Shown here: one piece after another, positions 1-4,960 of the stretch
Layout: every line of letters starts with the position of its first letter
Numbering within the stretch: position 1 is the stretch's first letter
Source of the DNA: Parafilimonas sp.
GTDB lineage: Bacteria > Bacteroidota > Bacteroidia > Chitinophagales > Chitinophagaceae
DNA length: 5,114 nt
NCBI GenBank assembly: GCA_025927795.1
Contig: JAICKT010000333.1
Coordinates: 1 to 5,114 of the forward strand
Direction: 5' to 3'
Program-made: the position numbers and the translations under genes
Notes under the pieces: model-generated
Database searches by the model: none
What the model was told of the DNA's origin: nothing
What the model saw: only the letters and a program-made list of their open reading frames with translations

Positions 1-1011
1 AGTTTTGGCATTGATTATAATCCTTCTGTTTCGCTTGATTTATTTACCGATAATCATTCAGGCAAAGAAAATACGTTTGCATTTGATATGCCGGTTACAA
101 AATCAATTACAAGTATTCTCGATTTTAATGTTGCTTTAACCGGAAGTGTGAGCAGTTACCGGGCGCCGGGCTTAAGCATTGACAATACAATTTATTATGT
201 AACACCATCTTTAGCTTTTAAAACACCAAACATAAAATTAATTGGCGGCTTTACACCATCGTGGGATAACAGCACATTTAACCTGTTGCCCAACTTTACA
301 GTAGATGCAAAAATCAATGAAGAAAAATTTATTTTACAAGGTGGATGGATTGGCTATTATAACAAAACAACGTATGAATCGCTTGCTAATTTTAATCCAT
401 GGATTCAGCAACCAACTGTTTTAAATAATGCTTTGGTTAAAGAACAATATGCCGGGTTTAAAGGCAGTGCCGGTGATCATGTTACATACAATGCAAGAAT
501 TTCTTTTTTAAAAATTAACAGTCAGCCTTTGTTTGTAAATGATACAATAACCGGCAGATCTTTCCAGGTTGTGTATGAACCTTCTTTAAATGATATTCGT
601 ATTCATGGTGAACTTGGTTATACAGCGGGCGAACAATTTTCTTTATTAGCTGGCGCAAGTTTTAATCAGTACAGCAGTTTAAGTGCGAATGAAAAAGCTT
701 ATGGTTTGTTACCGATTGAAATAAATGGCTCACTACGCTACCAGGCTATAAAAGATTTAATATTAAAAGCAGACGTATTTTTTTGGGATGGCACGCGTTA
801 TCGTACAAAAACTTTACAAGCCGGGAAACTTGATCCTGCTTTTGATTTAAATGCCGGCGCAGAATTTTCTTTTTTGCCTCAATGGAAAGCATGGCTGCAG
901 TTTAATAATATTTTCAATAATAAATATGAAAGATGGAAGCAATATCCTGTACTTGGATTTAATATGCTGATTGGAGTTGTATATTCGTTTGGGGAAATAA
1001 AAATGAAATAA
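1..1011 (+). CDS. Outer-membrane beta-barrel protein, TonB-dependent-receptor-like C-terminal part (5' end cut off)
   Basis: The frame is open from base 1 to a TAA at 1009-1011, giving the last 336 residues of a longer protein; the internal ATG at 88 is not the real start. The translation is a run of amphipathic strands with alternating polar and hydrophobic residues, rich in Tyr, Phe, Asn and Gly, with polar loops between them. It ends in the closing pattern of Bacteroidota outer-membrane barrels: a strand with LQFNNIFNNKYERW, then a last strand ending GVVYSF followed by a six-residue tail. I infer an outer-membrane barrel of the TonB-dependent receptor type, but the N-terminal plug and any TonB box lie outside the window, so substrate and exact family cannot be named. 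A non-TonB barrel is the main alternative. The next gene is 109 bp downstream on the same strand (26 bp to the small ORF between them), so co-transcription is plausible. Confidence 0.8.
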   Translation, partial: SFGIDYNPSVSLDLFTDNHSGKENTFAFDMPVTKSITSILDFNVALTGSVSSYRAPGLSIDNTIYYVTPSLAFKTPNIKLIGGFTPSWDNSTFNLLPNFTVDAKINEEKFILQGGWIGYYNKTTYESLANFNPWIQQPTVLNNALVKEQYAGFKGSAGDHVTYNARISFLKINSQPLFVNDTITGRSFQVVYEPSLNDIRIHGELGYTAGEQFSLLAGASFNQYSSLSANEKAYGLLPIEINGSLRYQAIKDLILKADVFFWDGTRYRTKTLQAGKLDPAFDLNAGAEFSFLPQWKAWLQFNNIFNNKYERWKQYPVLGFNMLIGVVYSFGEIKMK

Positions 1012-1037
1012 ATCACAAAAATTTTCGAGCTACTTAT

Positions 1038-1124
1038 ATGAACACAATGAAAATTATTATGATGAATCCGACAGATGGGGACAGGCCTCTGGCAATTAAA
1101 AACATTAATAAACAGATGAAATGA
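1038..1124 (+). CDS. Possible 28-residue small ORF overlapping the start of the HU-like gene
   Basis: An ATG at 1038 opens a 28-codon frame that ends in TGA at 1122-1124. That stop overlaps the ATG at 1121 of the next gene in an ATGA arrangement, the classic geometry for coupled translation. The peptide is short, Met- and Lys-rich (it starts MNTMKIIMMNPTDGD) and has no domain I recognise. It could be a leader peptide that brings ribosomes to the HU-like gene, a small protein in its own right, or chance in an AT-rich gap. The overlap is seen directly; translation is inference. Confidence 0.25.
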   Translation: MNTMKIIMMNPTDGDRPLAIKNINKQMK

Positions 1125-1702
1125 TGTATAAGGCTGTCAGAAAATTTTTAGCACTTAATCATCATCTTGCATTGCCAGGCATTGGAAATTTTAGCGTTGA
1201 AATAGTTCCTGCACAAATTGATATTGCCAACAGAACTATTTTGCCATCATCAACACAAATAAAATTTAGTAATGAAAGATTTCCAGCTGAGAAATTATTT
1301 TATAATTTTCTTGCACGTGAATTGAATATAGATGAAACACAGGCTGTATGCAGGTTTACAGATTTTACAACACAACTGCAATCAGATTTACAGGAAAATA
1401 AACCGGTTGTTTTAAAAGGTATCGGCGAATTAAAAAAACAAACATCCAACGTTATAAATTTTCAATCTGAAAAACTGCCTCAATATTATCCTGCACTTAC
1501 CGCAGAAAGAGTTATCCGTAAAAATGCTATACACACCATTAAAGTAGGGGAGCAGGAAAAAACTTCTGATGAAATGCAAACTGCCTTAAACATTCAGAAA
1601 GAAATTGTTCATGAAGAAAGATGGTGGATACCTGCCGTAATACTTGCATTAATTGGCATTTTAGGTATTGCTTATTATTATTTTATTTTACATCAAGGGT
1701 AA
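1121..1702 (+). CDS. HU-like (CCDC81-type) protein with C-terminal transmembrane anchor
   Basis: The 193-residue protein begins with a short helix followed by ALPGIGNFSVEIVPA (residues 17-31), which matches the CCDC81-like prokaryotic HU domain, where a [VL]PGxGxF turn leads into the first strand. A second HU-like unit spans about residues 52-115, with helices followed by VVLKGIGELKK (96-106), a repeat of the G-x-G turn. After a charged linker (about 116-167), a hydrophobic segment at 168-190 (WWIPAVILALIGILGIAYYY) forms one membrane span near the C-terminus. Relatives in Bacteroidota often carry a C-terminal SPOR (peptidoglycan-binding) domain after the span; here only three residues follow it, so that domain is absent. 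The domain order suggests an inner-membrane protein with a cytoplasmic HU-like part, perhaps linking nucleoid and envelope, but the role is inferred. The start at 1121 is followed by a second ATG at 1124; both keep the domain intact. Confidence 0.75.
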   Translation: MMYKAVRKFLALNHHLALPGIGNFSVEIVPAQIDIANRTILPSSTQIKFSNERFPAEKLFYNFLARELNIDETQAVCRFTDFTTQLQSDLQENKPVVLKGIGELKKQTSNVINFQSEKLPQYYPALTAERVIRKNAIHTIKVGEQEKTSDEMQTALNIQKEIVHEERWWIPAVILALIGILGIAYYYFILHQG

Positions 1703-1711
1703 TATGCAGCG

Positions 1712-1795
1712 TTTAGTTAAGTACGTTAACAATATCAACTAAAACTACGCTTACAACTTTAATAACTTACCTTCGCTTTTTAGTTTGAGTTATTA
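1712..1795. repeat. Interlocking inverted repeats between the HU-like and RRM genes
   Basis: TTTAGTT (1712-1718) can pair with AACTAAA (1737-1743), and the same AACTAAAA (1737-1744) can instead pair with TTTTAGTT (1778-1785). A second pair, TAATAACT (1760-1767) with AGTTATTA (1788-1795), interlocks with the latter as L1-L2-R1-R2. All arms are 7-8 bp and AT-rich, so chance is a real possibility. No strong U-tract marks a conventional terminator. It may be the 3' end structure of the HU-like mRNA or part of the leader of the RRM gene. Confidence 0.25.
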
Positions 1796-1854
1796 CAATA
1801 AGTAATTGAAACGAATTTTTGCTACAGTAAACCTGCACACAACTTCTCTTTTTT

Positions 1855-1861
1855 TACTTTG
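1855..1861 (+). promoter_or_regulatory. Possible -7 element (TACTTTG) upstream of the RRM gene
   Basis: TACTTTG resembles the Bacteroidota TAnnTTTG -7 element but is one base short between TA and TTTG, and I see no TTG-type -33 element at the expected distance. It would give a leader of roughly 35-40 nt before the ATG at 1904, ending in the A-rich stretch typical of Bacteroidota translation starts. Weak call. Confidence 0.3.
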
Positions 1862-1903
1862 TTCTTTCCTCAAATAATTTTTTAAATTATTAATACAAAA
1901 CAA

Positions 1904-2185
1904 ATGAACATTTATGTTTCAAATCTTAGTTTCCAGGTGGGAGATGAAGATTTAAAAGGTTTTTTTGCAGCTCATGGAGAAGTAACTTCAGCAAAAGTAA
2001 TTACAGACAGAGAAACCAACAGAAGCAGGGGCTTTGGCTTTGTTGAAATGTCAAACGACACTGAAGCAGAAACTGCAATAAAAAATTTAAACGGCTCTGT
2101 TGTTGATGGAAGATCTATCAGCGTTAATGTTGCCCGTCCTAAAGAAAAATCAGGTTTTAAGAAGAATAATAACTTCTGGAAATAA
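1904..2185 (+). CDS. Single-RRM RNA-binding protein
   Basis: This 93-residue protein is one complete RNA recognition motif. RNP2 is IYVSNL at residues 3-8 and RNP1 is RGFGFVEM at 42-49; the aromatic residues Tyr4, Phe44 and Phe46 that stack on RNA bases in the family are all present. Between them lie the helix 14-24 (DEDLKGFFAAH) and the strand 27-33; the second helix is 53-63 and the last strand ends at VNVARPKEK (74-82). A short basic and Asn-rich tail (K80-K93) follows. Length and architecture match the small RRM proteins found in cyanobacteria and many Bacteroidota, which bind single-stranded RNA and in cyanobacteria are often cold-induced; targets here are unknown. The gene has its own terminator immediately downstream and a 201-bp upstream gap, so it is probably monocistronic. 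The start has no Shine-Dalgarno but an A-rich CAAAACAA leader, and the RNP2 strand begins at residue 3, which fixes the start. Confidence 0.95.
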   Translation: MNIYVSNLSFQVGDEDLKGFFAAHGEVTSAKVITDRETNRSRGFGFVEMSNDTEAETAIKNLNGSVVDGRSISVNVARPKEKSGFKKNNNFWK

Positions 2186-2191
2186 CTTATT

Positions 2192-2218
2192 AAAAGAGAG
2201 TATTTGAACTCTCTTTTT
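2192..2218 (+). terminator. Intrinsic terminator of the RRM gene
   Basis: AAAAGAGAGT (2192-2201) and ACTCTCTTTT (2208-2217) form a perfect 10-bp stem with a six-base loop (ATTTGA). The 3' arm runs into TTTTT (2214-2218), which serves as the U-tract. It begins 6 bp after the TAA of the RRM gene. The A-rich 5' side means it could also act on the opposite strand, but no minus-strand gene is present. Confidence 0.8.
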
Positions 2219-2286
2219 AATTTGGGCTATAATGCAATTAATAAAACTTACTTTCACGCAATTTCGTACTGTTAGAAAACAAAATT

Positions 2287-2676
2287 ATGTTAGAAGAATC
2301 GCTGGATATTAGGCCCGGTAACCAGGTGTTATTTAATTCATCAAATACAAGGGTTACAGTTTTAAAAGTTGAAGATCATATGTTGTTGTTAGAAACTTTT
2401 CCAGAGAACACATATTGTTCAGATACTGAAATATCCGGTATTCCGCTTACAACTTCTTTACTCAGGGAGTTATCTTTTTCAAATGATGAAGAAAGCACCA
2501 CATGGTTTGGGCAAGGAATAAACATTCATGTAAAGCCAGATGGGTTTTATTACGGGCTAAGAATTTTCCGCAAAAGAGCTAAAATGCAATACCTGCATGA
2601 GTTGCAGAATTATCTGGCTGATTTTTATTTTCATTTTAAAGATGAAAACCGCAAGCTTAATATTTTGCAGACCTGA
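2287..2676 (+). CDS. Conserved Bacteroidota protein of unknown function (YLHELQN motif)
   Basis: This 129-residue soluble protein has no signal peptide or membrane span. The N-terminal part reads as small beta strands around an RPGNQVLF segment (residues 9-16) and VTVLKVEDHMLLLE (23-36). It continues with GIPLTTSLLRELSF (51-64) and ends in a helix with QYLHELQNYLADFYF (101-115). From memory, this order (R-x-G-N strand, I-P-L-T plus a short helix ending in an aromatic residue, then a [YV][LV]H[EQ]LQN helix) matches a widespread family of short Bacteroidota proteins, many of them in prophages or other mobile regions, with no known function. That recognition rests on pattern only and no function should be inferred from it. 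The cold-shock gene starts 56 bp downstream with no clear terminator between, so the two may be co-transcribed. Nothing else nearby looks phage-derived. Confidence 0.75.
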   Translation: MLEESLDIRPGNQVLFNSSNTRVTVLKVEDHMLLLETFPENTYCSDTEISGIPLTTSLLRELSFSNDEESTTWFGQGINIHVKPDGFYYGLRIFRKRAKMQYLHELQNYLADFYFHFKDENRKLNILQT

Positions 2677-2732
2677 TATTTTTTTATATATTTAATAACA
2701 ACAAAAAAACTTTTTATAACGTAAAAATAAAT

Positions 2733-3179
2733 ATGGCTAAATCAAAAGAAACTTTCGGAAAAAAAGAAAAAGAAAAGCAACGATTAAAACACAGGCAGGA
2801 TAAGCAGCAGAAAATGGAAGAGCGAAAAGCGAATGCTAAGAAAGGAAAATCGCTTGATGAGATGATGGCTTATATTGATGAAAATGGAAATCTTTCATCA
2901 ATGCCGCCCGACCCTAAGAAAAGGAAAGTGTTTAAACAGGAAGATATGAATACAGGTGTTCCTGTTCATGAAGAAGAAGACCCTATAAGAAACGGAATTG
3001 TAACTTTTTTTAATGATGCAAAAGGCTATGGATTTATTAAAGATATAAAGACGCAGGAAAGTATTTTCGTTCATGCTAACCAACTCTCAGAACTTATCAA
3101 AGAAAATGATAAAGTAAATTTTATGGTGGAACGCGGACCCAAAGGCTTAAGTGCTTTAAATGTAAAAAAAAGCAGTTAG
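2733..3179 (+). CDS. Cold-shock-domain protein with basic N-terminal extension
   Basis: The C-terminal part (residues about 86-145) is a cold-shock domain: NGIVTFFNDAKGYGFIKD (87-104) carries RNP1 (K97-G-Y-G-F-I), and SIFVHANQL (110-118) carries RNP2; it ends with GLSALNVKK (138-146). The domain binds single-stranded RNA or DNA without much specificity and commonly acts as an RNA chaperone. Residues 1-40 are a highly charged, Lys/Arg/Glu/Gln-rich helix (KKEKEKQRLKHRQDKQQKME at 10-29), followed by SLDEMMAYIDENGNLSSMPPD (40-60), a linker also seen in Bacteroidota relatives of this two-part type. The total of 148 residues is about twice that of a CspA-like protein, because of the extension. The start lies after an A-rich leader (GTAAAAATAAAT). 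Gene expression at low temperature is plausible for the family but not shown here. Confidence 0.93.
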   Translation: MAKSKETFGKKEKEKQRLKHRQDKQQKMEERKANAKKGKSLDEMMAYIDENGNLSSMPPDPKKRKVFKQEDMNTGVPVHEEEDPIRNGIVTFFNDAKGYGFIKDIKTQESIFVHANQLSELIKENDKVNFMVERGPKGLSALNVKKSS

Positions 3180-3190
3180 TATAGATACAT

Positions 3191-3209
3191 GCAGCGCCTG
3201 CCGCCGGAG
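3191..3209. other. Short GC-rich island in an AT-rich gap
   Basis: About 15 of 19 bases are G or C in an intergenic stretch that is otherwise strongly AT-rich. I find no stable hairpin centred on it and no match to a known regulatory motif. It sits just downstream of the cold-shock gene stop, in its 3' untranslated region. Function unknown. Confidence 0.3.
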
Positions 3210-3288
3210 ATTTTATATCGCAGTTATACATTAATTATAAATTATTGATAAAGAAATTATTTATTAAAATTTAAGAGCGGTAAACACC

Positions 3289-3296
3289 TACATTTG
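3289..3296 (+). promoter_or_regulatory. Bacteroidota -7 promoter element (TACATTTG) for the 83-residue gene
   Basis: TACATTTG, followed by C, is an exact match to the TAnnTTTG element used by the primary sigma factor of Bacteroidota. It ends 14 bp before the ATG at 3311, so transcription would start around 3300-3303 and the leader would be only about 8-11 nt, nearly all of it the T8 run at 3303-3310. No clear TTG -33 element is visible about 20 bp upstream, so strength is uncertain. Confidence 0.55.
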
Positions 3297-3310
3297 CAAA
3301 AATTTTTTTT

Positions 3311-3562
3311 ATGACGAACGAACAGATTGAAAAATTTCTATCATCAGATATAAAATCCAACTCTGTAATCCGCATTAGTTTTAAAACCCGCAATTCTATT
3401 CTCGGTATTTTTATTGACACCCCGGATTTCAATGAACTTAAATCAAAGAACTTTTGGCGCATAGTTTCTGAAGCAAACATTGAGCAATGGAAAAAATCGC
3501 GTGATTTTAATTTGTGCCGCATGTTTAATGGCGCAGAGTTTACTAAGCTGAGTGTTGCTTAA
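3311..3562 (+). CDS. Small beta-rich protein of unknown function, 83 residues
   Basis: I do not recognise a named family with confidence. The protein has a short N-terminal helix (NEQIEKFLSS, 3-12) followed by probable strands: SVIRISFKTRN (18-28), SILGIFIDT (29-37), FWRIVSE (48-54), NIEQWKKSRDFNLCRMF (56-72) and AEFTKLSV (75-82). Conserved-looking hydrophobic and aromatic positions include Phe24, Phe34, Phe48, Trp49 and Trp60. A helix followed by five short strands, with a Gly in the second strand (Gly32), is the layout of the Sm/Hfq fold, so a small RNA- or nucleotide-binding barrel is possible; this is inference from pattern alone. There is no signal peptide or membrane span. A matching -7 element just upstream and flanking gaps of 131 and 190 bp suggest a monocistronic gene. 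The overlapping minus-strand frame (3271-3522) is a shadow. Confidence 0.75.
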   Translation: MTNEQIEKFLSSDIKSNSVIRISFKTRNSILGIFIDTPDFNELKSKNFWRIVSEANIEQWKKSRDFNLCRMFNGAEFTKLSVA

Positions 3563-3569
3563 GTTTTTA

Positions 3570-3617
3570 ATTAATACAAGCTTACAGTTTCTGTACAAAA
3601 CTTTCTATTGTATTAAT
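3570..3617. repeat. Inverted repeat downstream of the 83-residue gene
   Basis: ATTAATACAA (3570-3579) and TTGTATTAAT (3608-3617) are perfect 10-bp reverse complements separated by 28 bases. The arms begin seven bases after the TAA of the 83-residue gene. No U-tract directly follows the right arm (ATAAGCATG), and the loop is long, so it is a poor intrinsic terminator; an mRNA-stabilising 3' structure or chance AT-rich pairing are alternatives. Confidence 0.3.
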
Positions 3618-3740
3618 AAGCATGTAATTTTTGTGTGATTAAAGCGGTTAAAATATAATTGTTTCGGAACAATTTTATAAGCGCATATTTTAAATACAAA
3701 TCATGCTTGTTGCGATACAAAATCGTAATAAACAAACGCT

Positions 3741-3747
3741 TATCTTG
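3741..3747 (+). promoter_or_regulatory. Possible -7 element (TATCTTG) for the 180-residue gene
   Basis: TATCTTG lies 5 bp before the ATG at 3753 and is a near match to TAnnTTTG, short by one T. If used, the transcript would be leaderless or nearly so. TTGTTG at 3707-3712 is further upstream than the usual -33 spacing. Weak call. Confidence 0.25.
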
Positions 3748-3752
3748 TGTAA

Positions 3753-4295
3753 ATGAGTACAGACAAAATTGTGCACTTTGTTTATTTTGAAACAGTGCTT
3801 GATCCAGAACAATTTATTGGCAAGTGGGAACACTTTCTCAGATCAGAGAACAGTGGTATGAATGTTACTTTACAACAGTCGAAAAAAGATAACCTGTATA
3901 AATACATTGCAGAACACCGTTGTACTTCAGAAGAATTTGAGTTTATATTTACAAAGGCTGCAAAAACCACACGCTCAAAAGAAGTTGAGATAAAAACAAA
4001 ACATTTAGGCGGTTATTTAATTTTGCAGGAAGAACACAGTAATGATACAAAAGCCTATGAAAGTAAATTGTTTGTCTTCCTTAATTATTCCAATAAAGAT
4101 TTTAGTGCATATAAACAGATGCCATTTCCTATAAAATTAAATATTTACGAAGCCTATTACGAAAACTGTACTTACGCTTATATACTCGAGTATTTTGTTA
4201 TGGATAAAAACGTTGAACAACTGCGTGATCAATTACAACAATACAATGCAGTGATGGGTGACGTTTACAAAGAATGCAATATAAAAGCTGTATGA
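3753..4295 (+). CDS. Hypothetical cytoplasmic protein, 180 residues
   Basis: I do not recognise this family. The protein is soluble in appearance, with no signal peptide or membrane span, and opens with a strand and helix (IVHFVYFETVLDPEQFIGKW, residues 6-25; helix to about 30) that looks like the first beta-alpha unit of a small alpha/beta fold. Alternating strand-like segments follow (LYKYIAEH 48-55, FEFIFTKA 62-69, GGYLILQEE in the middle, then KLFVFLNYS and FPIKLNIYEAYY), and the C-terminus is an amphipathic helix (VEQLRDQLQQYNAVMGDVYKE). Aromatic residues are frequent, especially Tyr and Phe. The length, codon use and clean boundaries (TGA at 4293-4295, hairpin just after) support a real gene. 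It is flanked by gaps of 190 and 156 bp, so its neighbours give no functional clue. Confidence 0.8.
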   Translation: MSTDKIVHFVYFETVLDPEQFIGKWEHFLRSENSGMNVTLQQSKKDNLYKYIAEHRCTSEEFEFIFTKAAKTTRSKEVEIKTKHLGGYLILQEEHSNDTKAYESKLFVFLNYSNKDFSAYKQMPFPIKLNIYEAYYENCTYAYILEYFVMDKNVEQLRDQLQQYNAVMGDVYKECNIKAV

Positions 4296-4302
4296 GTTAT
4301 TC

Positions 4303-4331
4303 AATTCTTGTGTAATTAATACACAAGAATT
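4303..4331. terminator. Perfect 12-bp hairpin after the 180-residue gene, likely a transcript end
   Basis: AATTCTTGTGTA (4303-4314) and TACACAAGAATT (4320-4331) are perfect 12-bp reverse complements around a five-base loop (ATTAA), starting 7 bp after the TGA. This is the longest perfect stem I found in the window. No run of T follows on the plus strand (the next bases are ATTAGGTAAAA), so it is not a textbook intrinsic terminator; it may still terminate or protect the mRNA 3' end. Its symmetry also fits a protein-binding operator. Confidence 0.5.
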
Positions 4332-4381
4332 ATTAGGTAAAAATTTATTAAAAGATTAATACAGTTTATTACAGTGAAACT

Positions 4382-4389
4382 TATCTTTA
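4382..4389 (+). promoter_or_regulatory. Possible -7 element (TATCTTTA) for the 108-residue gene
   Basis: TATCTTTA matches TAnnTTTG at all but the last base and lies between the hairpin at 4303-4331 and the ATG at 4452. It would give a leader of about 55-60 nt. No obvious -33 TTG at the right distance. Weak call. Confidence 0.3.
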
Positions 4390-4451
4390 CAGTCCTGCCC
4401 AAAGAAGCTCAATACACCCGTTTTATTTAGTATTTTATTAAAACATTTATT

Positions 4452-4778
4452 ATGAGTGTTACATTAAAGTTGTCAGATAATGGCAGCCCTAAAAGAGTTT
4501 ATTTAATCTACGATTTTAAACAGGTGAGTGATTCAATTTTACTTATAATGTATATTGATGAACTTAAACGCTGGGAAAAATTTTTTATAAATTACGAAGA
4601 TGGTGAATGGAAAACAGATACTCTCGCCTCTTATATGGATAATAATGCGCTTCAACATATGCGCGATAAACTGAAGTTTATATTCTCTGAAAAAGAATAT
4701 ATACAAAAGCAGGAAGATATAGATTTTGATCAAACCATGCAGGAAGATGCAGAGTTTATGCTTGGTGTATGCAACTGA
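4452..4778 (+). CDS. Hypothetical acidic protein, 108 residues
   Basis: I do not recognise a family. The N-terminal half looks like a beta sheet: VTLKLSD (3-9), KRVYLIYDFKQV (14-25), SILLIMYIDE (28-37), WEKFFINYEDGEWKTDT (41-57). The second half is helical, with ALQHMRDKLKFIFSEKEYIQ (66-85), and the tail from 88 to 101 is acidic (EDIDFDQTMQEDAE). It has no signal peptide or membrane span. The start follows an A/T-rich leader (AAAACATTTATT) with no Shine-Dalgarno. A second small frame overlaps its last 10 bases (ATG at 4769), which leaves open either a small partner gene or a longer protein broken by a frameshift near the end; the protein otherwise looks complete. Confidence 0.75.
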   Translation: MSVTLKLSDNGSPKRVYLIYDFKQVSDSILLIMYIDELKRWEKFFINYEDGEWKTDTLASYMDNNALQHMRDKLKFIFSEKEYIQKQEDIDFDQTMQEDAEFMLGVCN

Positions 4779-4882
4779 TTTTTCTGCTGATTCTGCGCTG
4801 CTATTTTGGTGATCGCCATGGCGATATTGATGGAAGAATTATTGAGCAGTTCAGCAATTTTTTAGGCGCTTTGAATGATTAA
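4769..4882 (+). CDS. Possible 37-residue hydrophobic small protein overlapping the previous gene
   Basis: An ATG at 4769, 10 bases before the end of the 108-residue gene and in another frame, opens 37 codons ending in TAA at 4880-4882. The product starts with a hydrophobic stretch (MQLIFLLILRCYFG, residues 1-14) and continues with a polar part (DRHGDIDGRIIEQFSNFLG, 15-33). Overlap with the upstream stop is compatible with coupled translation. The hydrophobic part is short for a full membrane span. It may be a real small membrane-associated peptide, a displaced C-terminus of the upstream gene, or chance; I know of no family match. Confidence 0.3.
   Translation: MQLIFLLILRCYFGDRHGDIDGRIIEQFSNFLGALND
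4812..4825. repeat. Perfect 14-bp palindrome
   Basis: ATCGCCATGGCGAT is a perfect self-complementary 14-mer with no spacer, GC-richer than its surroundings. It lies inside the possible 37-residue ORF and about 190 bp upstream of the response-regulator start. It could be a dimeric protein-binding site, or a chance result of coding sequence. Confidence 0.35.
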
Positions 4883-4960
4883 TGTAGAGTTATTGTCTCA
4901 GCTTTTACCTCGCATTAGCACCTTTTAAAAATTTATTTCTAATACATTTCAACTTAAAAC

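Noticed and set aside
1704..1742. 12-residue ORF just after the HU-like gene, starting ATGCAGCG like the one at 3189
   Set aside because: The shared 8-mer is likely coincidence; the frames differ after MQRL and are too short to support.
2228..2233. TATAAT, an E. coli type -10 box
   Set aside because: Bacteroidota primary sigma factors use a TAnnTTTG element, and no matching upstream box is present at the right distance.
2913..2930. PKKRKV in the cold-shock protein, resembling the SV40 nuclear localisation signal
   Set aside because: The organism is bacterial; this is a chance result of the basic linker.
2898..3083. Minus-strand frame of 61 codons
   Set aside because: Lies wholly inside the cold-shock gene, including its RNP1 motif, and shows no domain.
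3189..3248. 19-residue ORF through the GC-rich island
   Set aside because: Too short, with no promoter or start signal and no recognisable sequence; the island itself is noted separately.
3271..3522. Minus-strand frame of 83 codons
   Set aside because: Mirrors the 83-residue plus-strand gene, which has the better promoter element and more protein-like composition.
3782..3970. Minus-strand frame of 62 codons
   Set aside because: Antisense shadow of the 180-residue gene, Ser/Cys-rich composition typical of shadows.
4539..4733. Minus-strand frame of 64 codons, hydrophobic
   Set aside because: Antisense shadow of the 108-residue gene; the hydrophobic bias comes from reverse reading of Lys/Glu/Asn codons.
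4734..4820. 29-codon minus-strand frame starting in the palindrome at 4812-4825
   Set aside because: Runs antisense into the 108-residue gene, has no promoter and no recognisable product.
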